Assembly (NCBI GenBank): GCA_028281535.1
Contig: JANQJS010000039.1
Coordinates: 1-64,000, forward strand
Direction: 5' to 3'
Origin: Sedimentisphaerales bacterium
GTDB lineage: Bacteria; Planctomycetota; Phycisphaerae; Sedimentisphaerales; SM23-30
DNA: 64,000 nt
Shown here: one piece after another, positions 8,009 to 15,727 of the stretch
Layout of the letters: every line of letters starts with the position of its first letter
Numbering within the stretch: the stretch's first letter is position 1
Notes under the pieces: generated by a model
Seen by the model: only the letters and a program-made list of their open reading frames with translations
Databases searched by the model: none
Told to the model about the DNA's origin: nothing
Translations under genes and position numbers: made by a program

Positions 8009-11000
8009 ATGGATTTCACCATAAAGACTCGCAGTTTTGCCTCTGTTGTCATATTGGGATGTCTCATCCTTTTATTAGGCTCTCCACGTCTATGCGCTAA
8101 GACACTTTATGTTAATACAAATATTGGTAATGATGATTGGACAGGGTCTGAGCCTCAGTTATTAGAAAATGGGGTTGCAGGACCTAAAGCGACCATTCAA
8201 GCAGCGGTCAATGTCGCTAACAGTAACGATGAAATAATCATTGCACCTGGTTTGTACAAAGGGCATGGAAACCGCGATATCAGTATTGAAAACAAGGTTC
8301 TTACGATTCGCTCTGAAAATGGATTAGGATCTGTAACCATTGATTGCGAGGGAACTAGTCAGGCGAGCCATCATGGATTCAATATATACAATGTCACAAG
8401 CCAGATGGTTCTTGAAGGGATTATCGTTATTAATGGTCGTGGTTTAAGAGGTGGTGGTGTCCATTGTATTAATAGCGATCTGAAGATTACTCATTGTATT
8501 TTTTCTGGCCATATCATGAATAGTGGTGGAGCCATTTATAGTAGTGGATCTGATGTTGTCATAGATCGATGTGGTATTTGGGGGAATCAAAGTTTGTATT
8601 CAGGGGGTGGCGTAGACAGTTGGTTCAGCAGGATAAAAATCAGTAATTCAGTGATTTGCGGAAATCGTGCATCTGATTATGGGGCTGGGGTTAGTAGCTC
8701 TGTAAATAGTGATGTAGAAATTGTAAATTGTACAATTAGCCAGAATGTCTCATCATTTTATGGCGGAGGTATCTTTGTTCGCCATGGCAGCACTATTGAG
8801 ATGGATCACTCAATATTATATAGCAATCGAGCTGAGTATGGCAATGAAATGGCATTAATAAATCGTTCAGGTAGACCCTCGTCAATTTCTGTTAAATATT
8901 CTGATGTCGAAGGGGGGCAAGAAAATGCGTACAGCGAAACAGGCACGGTTTTAGATTGGAAACTTGGAAATATTGATCAGGATCCATTATTTATTTCGCC
9001 TGGCTATTGGAATAATTCGGGGACTGAAGATAAAGAAGATGATCTATGGGTGGTTGGTAATATGCGATTGCAAGCGGAGTCGCCCTGCATTGATCTTGGG
9101 CATGCACTCTATCAACCAGAAATTCATATCAAGGATTTTAGTGGGTTTTCGCGTATGATCAATGGATGGGTTGATTTAGGTGCGCATGAATATCATTTGG
9201 AAGCTGATTGGGTGGTGGATGATGATGCAAGTTATGATCCAGGACCAGGTGATCCCGAAATCAGTTACGTTATAGAGGATGGTAGTATTAACTTTCCATT
9301 TGATACCCTGCAGGAGGCTATTGATATTGCACAACCTGGCGATCGGATATTAGTTCGCGATGGTATTTATACCGGGCCCGGCAATCGTGATTTGAAAATC
9401 ATTGAAAAGCCTTTAATGATATATTCTGAAAATAATGCGAAGCGATCCATTATAGATTGTGAGAATCTTGGACAGGGCTTTTTTGTGGATCAGTTAGGGG
9501 CGGAAGAACTATTAATTGATGGGTTAACTATTCGCAACGGATGGGCAAAACGAGGTGGTGCGATTTATAGTCGAAATTCATCGATTAATATACAAAATTG
9601 CCGTATTTTGAATAATCTTGCTATCTCCTGTGGAGGGGGAATTTATTGCGAAGGTGATAATCTTGAAAAAAGTTATCCATTGATTTTAAATAATGAAATT
9701 TCAGGGAATCGCTCTTACGGTCCTGGAGGCGGGCTTTATGTCTATTATTTCAATATCTATCCGAATATTATGAAGAATTTGGTTTCAGGAAATCACAGCC
9801 AGAAACGTGGGGGTGGTGTTTCTATTTTAGCTTTAAATAGTGATGCAACGATTATTAACAATACGATTACCAGTAACAAAGCGGATTCTGGTGGTGGTGT
9901 ATCATTCCATGCAAGTAATGATTCTGTGATGAAAAATTGTATCGTTTGGGGAAATCAGGCTGAGATTGGGGAAAATATTGAAATTCACCAGTTTGGGGAG
10001 CTATTTGCCAGCCAGGTTGCCATCGATTATTGTGATTTTGAGAATCTCGAAAGTAATGTACCTGTTTCAAATGATTCTGTTGTTGATTGGGGAAATAATA
10101 ATATTGCGAATGATCCCTGTTTTGTACAGCCTGGTTATTTCTTAGATAATGATACCCCCCAATTTGCTTTTGATGATATTTGGGTTCCAGGTAATTATCA
10201 GTTGAATTTTCGTTCAAATGCTATTGATAATGGAGATAATGGCCAATTTCTGGCTTCTGTTGTTGATCCTTTATCTGATAACCTCGTTTTTAATAATCGC
10301 ATTGACTTAGGTGCTTTTGAATATCAAGGGATTGATCCTGGTTTGTCTGCAAATCCACGAGAGATTGATTTGACAAAGGTTAGCGTGAAAGCAGGTAAAA
10401 AAGAAATTACGGATAGTTTTACTGTTGCAGGATTAATCGATACAACATTACAGGAAGTTGAGGTAGGTACAGATTTAACGATTCGTGTGGGGCCATTTGT
10501 AGAGACTTTAGCTTCAGAAAGTATCGACTGGAGCCGGACCGGCGATAAATTTAGTTATAAAGGTCGATCAAAAGAGGGTGTCAATTCGCTTAAGGTGGAT
10601 ATTAAAAAAGGTACCTTTCTGGTTTCAGCTAAAAATATCGATTTAACTGGATTGACAGAGCCTATGTTAGTGGAGTTTTCTTTTGGGAGTTACCGAGGTT
10701 TCGGTAGTGCTTTTGAAGATGTGATTAATGCAAAAAAAGTCGTGCCTATGTCTTTTGTGTCTGGTTTTTCAGATACATTGATTTTGAATTCTGTTGATTT
10801 AAAGAGCTCTCGCTCTCGAGGTGGAAGTAGGATGCCCGCCTGGACATTAAAGGGTGGAATTACGTTAGATGAATCGGTGGTCAACCTAAGGGATCATCTT
10901 GTCCATATTAAATGGGGAGATTTTGAGACGACCTTACAAGGTTGGATTATGAAAGATCATAAATCTGGGCAGCGTTTCCAATATAAAGGTAAAAAAACAG

Positions 11001-11176
11001 ATCAATTAGAGATAAAGACCCTGGAATTTGATTTTCAGAAGAATAGTTTTGAAATAGAAATCCATAAGAATATTATTCAATCATTCCCCATAGAGTTTCA
11101 GCTTACCTTAGAAGATCCTTTTGGTGGTGGTGTTTATTTTAATAAAACGCAACTTGTTGAATATCCATTAAAATAA
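8009..11176 (+). CDS. Secreted protein with two parallel beta-helix domains and two C-terminal modules
   Basis: A 1055-aa exported protein. A signal peptide (about 1-31, ending near LCAK) is followed by two right-handed parallel beta-helix domains at about 32-395 and 412-770. Each opens with the same elements: a strand, then ATIQAAVNVANSNDEIIIAPG or TLQEAIDIAQPGDRILVRDG, then GNRD, then repeated coils with GGG and N ladders such as SGGGVDSWFSRIKISNS. Each ends with SPCIDLG/NAIDNGD and DLGAHEY/DLGAFEY. Residues about 785-900 and 925-1055 are two copies of an unclassified module described among the findings. Such beta-helix domains usually bind or cleave polysaccharides; no lyase catalytic residues were identified. 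It is followed 88 bases later by a shorter paralogue, and no anchor or sorting tail is visible. Confidence 0.8.
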   Translation: MDFTIKTRSFASVVILGCLILLLGSPRLCAKTLYVNTNIGNDDWTGSEPQLLENGVAGPKATIQAAVNVANSNDEIIIAPGLYKGHGNRDISIENKVLTIRSENGLGSVTIDCEGTSQASHHGFNIYNVTSQMVLEGIIVINGRGLRGGGVHCINSDLKITHCIFSGHIMNSGGAIYSSGSDVVIDRCGIWGNQSLYSGGGVDSWFSRIKISNSVICGNRASDYGAGVSSSVNSDVEIVNCTISQNVSSFYGGGIFVRHGSTIEMDHSILYSNRAEYGNEMALINRSGRPSSISVKYSDVEGGQENAYSETGTVLDWKLGNIDQDPLFISPGYWNNSGTEDKEDDLWVVGNMRLQAESPCIDLGHALYQPEIHIKDFSGFSRMINGWVDLGAHEYHLEADWVVDDDASYDPGPGDPEISYVIEDGSINFPFDTLQEAIDIAQPGDRILVRDGIYTGPGNRDLKIIEKPLMIYSENNAKRSIIDCENLGQGFFVDQLGAEELLIDGLTIRNGWAKRGGAIYSRNSSINIQNCRILNNLAISCGGGIYCEGDNLEKSYPLILNNEISGNRSYGPGGGLYVYYFNIYPNIMKNLVSGNHSQKRGGGVSILALNSDATIINNTITSNKADSGGGVSFHASNDSVMKNCIVWGNQAEIGENIEIHQFGELFASQVAIDYCDFENLESNVPVSNDSVVDWGNNNIANDPCFVQPGYFLDNDTPQFAFDDIWVPGNYQLNFRSNAIDNGDNGQFLASVVDPLSDNLVFNNRIDLGAFEYQGIDPGLSANPREIDLTKVSVKAGKKEITDSFTVAGLIDTTLQEVEVGTDLTIRVGPFVETLASESIDWSRTGDKFSYKGRSKEGVNSLKVDIKKGTFLVSAKNIDLTGLTEPMLVEFSFGSYRGFGSAFEDVINAKKVVPMSFVSGFSDTLILNSVDLKSSRSRGGSRMPAWTLKGGITLDESVVNLRDHLVHIKWGDFETTLQGWIMKDHKSGQRFQYKGKKTDQLEIKTLEFDFQKNSFEIEIHKNIIQSFPIEFQLTLEDPFGGGVYFNKTQLVEYPLK

Positions 11177-11263
11177 GTGGCTTTCATTTGCAATTCGATT
11201 GATGAGATTCTACAATAACTCTTGAAATTGGCGTTTGTAAAATACAGGTCTGTTTGAGAAGCT

Positions 11264-13420
11264 ATGAGTATCCACCCTAAATTTATCCAAGTTTTGTCTG
11301 CTTTGGTATTGCTGTTGGGTTCTACGACTTTAGAGTCAAAAGAGATTCAGGTGCCATCACCTGGAATCACAGTCATTCAAGATGCCATTTTCCTGGCAGA
11401 TGCTGGCGATGTCATCATTTTAAGTGAGGGGATTTATACAGGGACCGACAATCGGGATTTGATTTTTTTTAATAAGGCGGTGACGGTCCGTAGCCAGGAC
11501 CCAAATGATCCTAATGTTGTACAAGCAACGATTATCGATTGCAATGGTTCTGAAGGTGATGAACATCGTGGGTTTATCTTTAATCAGGGGGAAACCAGTG
11601 ATTATGTCCTGGATGGTTTGACGATCAGTAATGGTTACCATAGTTCCGGTGGTGCTATTCAGTGTATCAATAGCAGTCCTACGATTAAAAATTGCCGCTT
11701 AATACAAAATACGACGACCGGATTTGGTGGTGGCATTTATTTAGAAAATAGTTCTAGTATCATTTCAAACTGCCATATTGTGTCAAATGTGGCTTTATCA
11801 CTTGATGGGAGTGGTCTGGCTAGCTTTAATAGTGACATTGAAATTAGCAATAGTATCATCAATAATAATCATGGGATGAGTGTCTTAGGCCGAGGCGGGG
11901 GGCTATATATTGAAACGAGTCAGCTAACCATTTCGGATAGTCAGATCAATGGTAATTCGTCAGGGTTTGGAGGGGGTTTTTATTTATTTGATGATAGTGA
12001 TGTTTTAATCGACCATTGCGAGGTTTCAGGTAATCTTGTGACCTCACATGGGGGAGGTGTTTATTGCCAAGATTCTGATGTTGATGTGATCAATAGCACC
12101 TTTCACTTAAATGAAGCTAGTGGGTTTGGGGGGAGTATTCGTTGTTTTACCAATGGTTTTGCAAATGTGCTTAATAGTATTTTCTGGGAAAATAATGCGA
12201 ATGATGGAAATAATTTTGCCTTAGTAGAGGGCGCCAACTTAACGGCGAATTATAGCAATTTCCTGTCAACGTCTAATGATATAAGTTTAGAAGTGGGCAG
12301 TCTATTTACGAATGGGCTGGGCAATACGCAATATGATCCCTTTTTTCAATCCAATGGCATGCGTAATTTAGGTACCTTGCCGGATGTCAGTGATGATGTT
12401 TGGATCGATGGCGATTATCAATTGCAATTTATTTCACCTTGTATTGATGCGGGCGACCCGCTGAGTCTTTTTTCTCAGGAACCGTCGCCAAATGGGGATA
12501 GAATCAATATGGGGGTTTTTGGAAATCGAGAAGGAGCTCAGGTTTCTTTAAGTAAAACGATTGTTTTGGATAAATCGAAAGTTAAACAGGGCAAATCGCG
12601 TAATGCTCAAGATCCTACTGATGCTTTATCGTTATCTGGTCAACTCTATGACTCTATCGGGCAGGCAGATATCAATGATATCGTTAATGCAAGTCAGGTC
12701 GTTGTTCGTTTAGTCACATTGGATGACTCTGATCTGGAGGTTAGTGAAATATTGGTGGATGCATTCGATGTGATTGTTGATCAAGATAAAGTGTTAAAGC
12801 GTCAAAAATATGATTATAAGCGTCCTAAAGATCAAGTTGGGGATGTTGAGAAGTTTGCCATTGATTACAAGAAGAATAGATTTTCAGTAGATTTTAAAAA
12901 TGTCGATTTAACAGGCTTGCAACTTCCTATTCAGCTAGAGATTCGGTTTGGGCAATATCTTGGGCGTACAATTTTTCGTTCTAGCCAGAATATCGGGTTG
13001 AAACAGCCCCTTCCGCTCTGTTTGCTATCTGGTGCATTTGATGCTATTGAAGTGTCTAAAGCGAAAGCGAAATCTGGCAAAAATGGTGACAGTTTAAGTC
13101 TTCAGGGAAATTTATCTGCTGCTATGACAGAAATTGATTTTACTACAGAGCAAGTTACGGTTCGCTGGGAAGGTATCGGAATATTTACAGAGACTCTCGA
13201 TATTGGTTCATTTACATCCAAAAAGAGCGGGGTGTTTTCTTATAAGAAGGCTAAAACAAGCAACGGGGATATAGATTCTATTTCGATCGATTTGAATAAA
13301 TGCAGTCTCAAGTTATCCATTAAAGATGCAATTTTATTGGATAAAACGGGTAGTGTCATATTTGAAATCACGACAAGCTCTGAGAATTTTTCGGCCTCTA
13401 CGACGGTTGAATTAGATTGA
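11264..13420 (+). CDS. Secreted single beta-helix paralogue with the same C-terminal modules
   Basis: A 718-aa exported protein, the shorter paralogue of the gene at 8009. Signal peptide at about 1-25, then one parallel beta-helix domain (about 28-420) opening with TVIQDAIFLADAGDVIILSEG and GTDNRD, with many coils of the type GGGLYIETSQLTISDSQ, and closing with SPCIDAGD. Residues about 430-575 and 590-718 carry two more copies of the unclassified module: DVDLTGL-like text appears as FKNVDLTGLQLPIQLEIRFGQY in the first copy in the sequence around 560. The start ATG has only a weak GAGAAG upstream. Probable function, as for its neighbour, is a cell-surface or matrix polysaccharide-binding protein; this is inference from the fold. 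It lies upstream of a polysaccharide export gene. Confidence 0.78.
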   Translation: MSIHPKFIQVLSALVLLLGSTTLESKEIQVPSPGITVIQDAIFLADAGDVIILSEGIYTGTDNRDLIFFNKAVTVRSQDPNDPNVVQATIIDCNGSEGDEHRGFIFNQGETSDYVLDGLTISNGYHSSGGAIQCINSSPTIKNCRLIQNTTTGFGGGIYLENSSSIISNCHIVSNVALSLDGSGLASFNSDIEISNSIINNNHGMSVLGRGGGLYIETSQLTISDSQINGNSSGFGGGFYLFDDSDVLIDHCEVSGNLVTSHGGGVYCQDSDVDVINSTFHLNEASGFGGSIRCFTNGFANVLNSIFWENNANDGNNFALVEGANLTANYSNFLSTSNDISLEVGSLFTNGLGNTQYDPFFQSNGMRNLGTLPDVSDDVWIDGDYQLQFISPCIDAGDPLSLFSQEPSPNGDRINMGVFGNREGAQVSLSKTIVLDKSKVKQGKSRNAQDPTDALSLSGQLYDSIGQADINDIVNASQVVVRLVTLDDSDLEVSEILVDAFDVIVDQDKVLKRQKYDYKRPKDQVGDVEKFAIDYKKNRFSVDFKNVDLTGLQLPIQLEIRFGQYLGRTIFRSSQNIGLKQPLPLCLLSGAFDAIEVSKAKAKSGKNGDSLSLQGNLSAAMTEIDFTTEQVTVRWEGIGIFTETLDIGSFTSKKSGVFSYKKAKTSNGDIDSISIDLNKCSLKLSIKDAILLDKTGSVIFEITTSSENFSASTTVELD

Positions 13421-13767
13421 AACAGGGGCTGATTAGCCCATGAATCTGGGATTGCATTCATGCCTATATTTTGGTAGATTAAACTCGATTTTGTACTGGC
13501 GGCCAGATCAGTGGGCGGCCAGAATATATAGAGCCAGGTCCTATATGAAAAGAATTATCGAGAAAAAATTGTAACTATTGATCGATGTAACTTCTTTTTT
13601 AAGTAATATTTAATTAATGAAAATGAATTGCCTGTTCATTCAGGCCGATATAAAATATAGAATCTAGAGGATTAAAGCTGGTAGTGTTCTCACTATATTT
13701 ATAGGACTTTTGAGATTTGCTGGCTATAAGACATTTAACCCATAAATATCAAAGCAGAGAGGCCAAG
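13421..13767. other. Intergenic region before the export lipoprotein gene
   Basis: About 347 bases. A short hairpin GGGCT-gatt-AGCCC (13426-13439) directly follows the preceding gene, then a weaker ATGAAT/ATTCAT pair, but no T-run makes it a clear terminator. A direct repeat lies at 13498-13523. The rest is AT-rich and featureless apart from the ribosome-binding site AGAGAGG at 13756-13762. Confidence 0.5.
13498..13523. repeat. Two 10-bp direct repeats, 16-bp period
   Basis: GGCGGCCAGA occurs at 13498-13507 and again at 13514-13523. The copies are GC-rich in an AT-rich spacer, about 245 bases before the export lipoprotein gene. A tandem pair of this kind could be a regulator-binding site; this is inference. 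Confidence 0.4.
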
Positions 13768-14514
13768 ATGATGAAATTAACTCAAATAGTTGCAGTAACA
13801 GGATTGCTATCAATAATGCTGGTTTTGAATATCGGTTGCCATGGCTCGTCTGCCAATGATATCGATTCATTTTTAAAACCTTATCAGAGAAGCGTCACTG
13901 AATCACGTTACATAATGATGCCACCCGATGTTATTGAGGTTCACTGCAAATATGTTCCTGAAATCAATTTGCAGGTTCAGCAAATTCGTCCGGATGGAAA
14001 AGTAAGTTTTGAAGGGATAGGTACATTTCAAGCGGCAGGTAAGACGCCTGAAGAATTAGCTGGCGATATTAAAACGAAAATTAGCGGTCTATATAAAATT
14101 GCTGGTGATTATCCTGTGGACATTCGTGTGAGTCATTTTCGCAGTAATGTTTATTATGTGATCGGTGAAGTTCTAGCCAGTGGGCCGAAAGAATTTAATG
14201 GACGTGTGACAGCCGTGACAGCGATTAGTTCTGCAGGATTGCGACCAACAGCTTGGAAAGGCCATATTAAAGTCATTCGTCCAACAGAAATGGTCGATGG
14301 GCAAGCAAAATCATTTGAGTTGAACTGGAAAGATATTGAAATGGGTGACTTATCCCGAAATGTCTTATTGCAGGAAGGCGATATCATTTATGTGCCGCCA
14401 ACTATTTTGGCAGCAATTGGAAATGTCTTTGCCGAATTTGCATATCCAATTACGCAGGTTGCAGCACCAGCCATTACCGTCCAACGTGCAACAACAGGCG
14501 GAACTGTACGCTAA
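13768..14514 (+). CDS. Wza-like polysaccharide export lipoprotein
   Basis: A 248-aa periplasmic/outer-membrane protein of the Wza/polysaccharide biosynthesis-export family. The longest frame starts at 13717; I use the ATG at 13768 because AGAGAGG lies five bases upstream and the protein then begins with a normal lipoprotein signal ending LVLNIGC (lipobox slightly imperfect at -3). The poly-export domain follows (about 40-130): SRYIMMPPDVIEVHCKYVP, then IRPDGKVSFEGIGTFQAAG and KTPEELAGDI. A soluble ligand-binding beta-grasp (SLBB-type) segment follows: NVYYVIGEVLASGPKEFNG, and QEGDIIYVPP. In Wza-type systems this forms the outer channel for polymer export with a Wzc partner; here the partner is encoded at 21642. 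It is relatively short, with only one SLBB-like domain. Confidence 0.85.
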   Translation: MMKLTQIVAVTGLLSIMLVLNIGCHGSSANDIDSFLKPYQRSVTESRYIMMPPDVIEVHCKYVPEINLQVQQIRPDGKVSFEGIGTFQAAGKTPEELAGDIKTKISGLYKIAGDYPVDIRVSHFRSNVYYVIGEVLASGPKEFNGRVTAVTAISSAGLRPTAWKGHIKVIRPTEMVDGQAKSFELNWKDIEMGDLSRNVLLQEGDIIYVPPTILAAIGNVFAEFAYPITQVAAPAITVQRATTGGTVR

Positions 14515-14538
14515 AGGATTTTTAGTTAAAGAATTTCT

Positions 14539-15345
14539 ATGCAGCAACGATTATTAAAACAACTGCACTTTTTTGGCACAGCATTATTTTTGCTAAGTGC
14601 CTTTTATATCTTTGTTTTGTCATTATTACAGGCTGGGGCAAAGTGGTGGTTAATTTTCACTTTGTCCGGCCCTTCTGCTATTGTGGCACTCTTTTTAGTG
14701 AGTGTCTATCTCTTTGCCATATTTCGAGGTGCTACTCGGGGCGAATATGAAATTGAACATCCTTTAACGGGTAGTTCGTATTATATGGTCTTTTATGATC
14801 TCAGTCCGCTATTGGGGTGTTTTGGTGGAGTTGTTGGGTTCAATTTTGATGGTGAGTGGTTATATAAAGACTTCTTCTTGAATGTTTCATATGGCATTTT
14901 ATTAGCAACCTTTCTTGTTTGGATTCTTGTTGATCCTTTTGTTAGTTTGCTTGAAAATGCTATGCCGCAAAGCCGTCGGCATCGTGCCTTACGCATTAGT
15001 AAAGCAAAATTACTACGTGAGAATAAACAAAAAGAGCGGCAAGTCTTATTGGAAAAAGTACAAGAGGATGCTAAGCGAGAACAACAACGTTGGGATGAAG
15101 TGTTAGAGCCTCAAGCTCAGGCGTTGGTACAATTATTTGATTCTGGAAATAGTGATGAGCAGGCTGAAAAGTCTGTTGTAGATATTGGTTTGACAGCCTG
15201 GAAGATGGGGGGGCTCAATTGCATGGAACATTTATATTCGATAGTTTGCCAAAAGCTTGGGAAAGATGGCGTTGGTAAGAAGAATTATATTTCTTTATGG
15301 TGGGATGGCATTGGAAATTGGCGTTACGATCCATTTGCCGTTTAA
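14539..15345 (+). CDS. Membrane protein with C-terminal coiled coil, function unknown
   Basis: A 268-aa protein I do not recognise. The first half holds about four hydrophobic segments: FFGTALFLLSAFYIFVLSLL, IFTLSGPSAIVALFLVSVYL, a segment near YDLSPLLGCFGGVVGFNF, and a final GILLATFLVWILVDPFVSLL. After these comes a highly charged, probably coiled-coil stretch (about 150-195, rich in RKE and Q) and a C-terminal region with several Trp (SLWWDGIGNWRYDPF). It begins 24 bases after the Wza-like gene and is probably co-transcribed with it, which suggests a role in polysaccharide export or its control; no motif confirms this. The gene is convergent with the LuxR-type gene downstream. Confidence 0.65.
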   Translation: MQQRLLKQLHFFGTALFLLSAFYIFVLSLLQAGAKWWLIFTLSGPSAIVALFLVSVYLFAIFRGATRGEYEIEHPLTGSSYYMVFYDLSPLLGCFGGVVGFNFDGEWLYKDFFLNVSYGILLATFLVWILVDPFVSLLENAMPQSRRHRALRISKAKLLRENKQKERQVLLEKVQEDAKREQQRWDEVLEPQAQALVQLFDSGNSDEQAEKSVVDIGLTAWKMGGLNCMEHLYSIVCQKLGKDGVGKKNYISLWWDGIGNWRYDPFAV

Positions 15346-15388
15346 TAAAATAGATTGTTTCTTGAACTTGGGAGTTAAGGTCGGATAT

Positions 15389-15712
15389 TTAATGTGTGGT
15401 CGTTGTCAGGTGGGTTGTGGCACCAGCTTCTTCTAGGAATTTTAGTAGCATCGAAATTTTATTATTCACCCATGTTTTACGATAAATATTTCGCACATGT
15501 GTTTTAACGGTGCCATGTTTTATGTTTAGGTCATCAGCAATCTGATCATTACTTAAGCCACGGCAAATTAGCTTTGCGATTTCAAGTTCCCTATTAGTCA
15601 TACGAAACCGTTGTTTCAAAAATGCCCATTGTCCTGCATTTAATAATACCAGGTCGGAGGGAGTTGTATTATGATTCATTTCGTGATTAATCCTATTTCC
15701 TGTTTGTGACAT
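15389..15712 (-). CDS. Small LuxR-type HTH regulator
   Basis: A 107-aa protein consisting almost only of a LuxR/GerE DNA-binding domain: MTNRELEIAKLICRGLSND, then QIADDLNIKHGTVKTHVRNI, the helix-turn-helix of this family. The usual N-terminal receiver or ligand-binding domain is absent; about 38 residues of unknown character precede the HTH. It is the last gene of the long minus-strand EPS/exosortase block, 15 bases after the giant TPR gene, with a GAGG ribosome-binding site close before the ATG at 15712. It may control the locus it closes, as small regulators at the end of EPS operons often do, but no binding site was identified. Confidence 0.82.
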   Translation of the reverse strand: MSQTGNRINHEMNHNTTPSDLVLLNAGQWAFLKQRFRMTNRELEIAKLICRGLSNDQIADDLNIKHGTVKTHVRNIYRKTWVNNKISMLLKFLEEAGATTHLTTTTH

Positions 15713-15727
15713 AACGACCTCTATATG

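Noticed and set aside
13440-13574. 44-codon plus-strand frame in the gap before the Wza-like gene
   Set aside because: No good ribosome-binding site, composition odd (Arg/Trp-rich end), and the start lies in the hairpin after the preceding gene.
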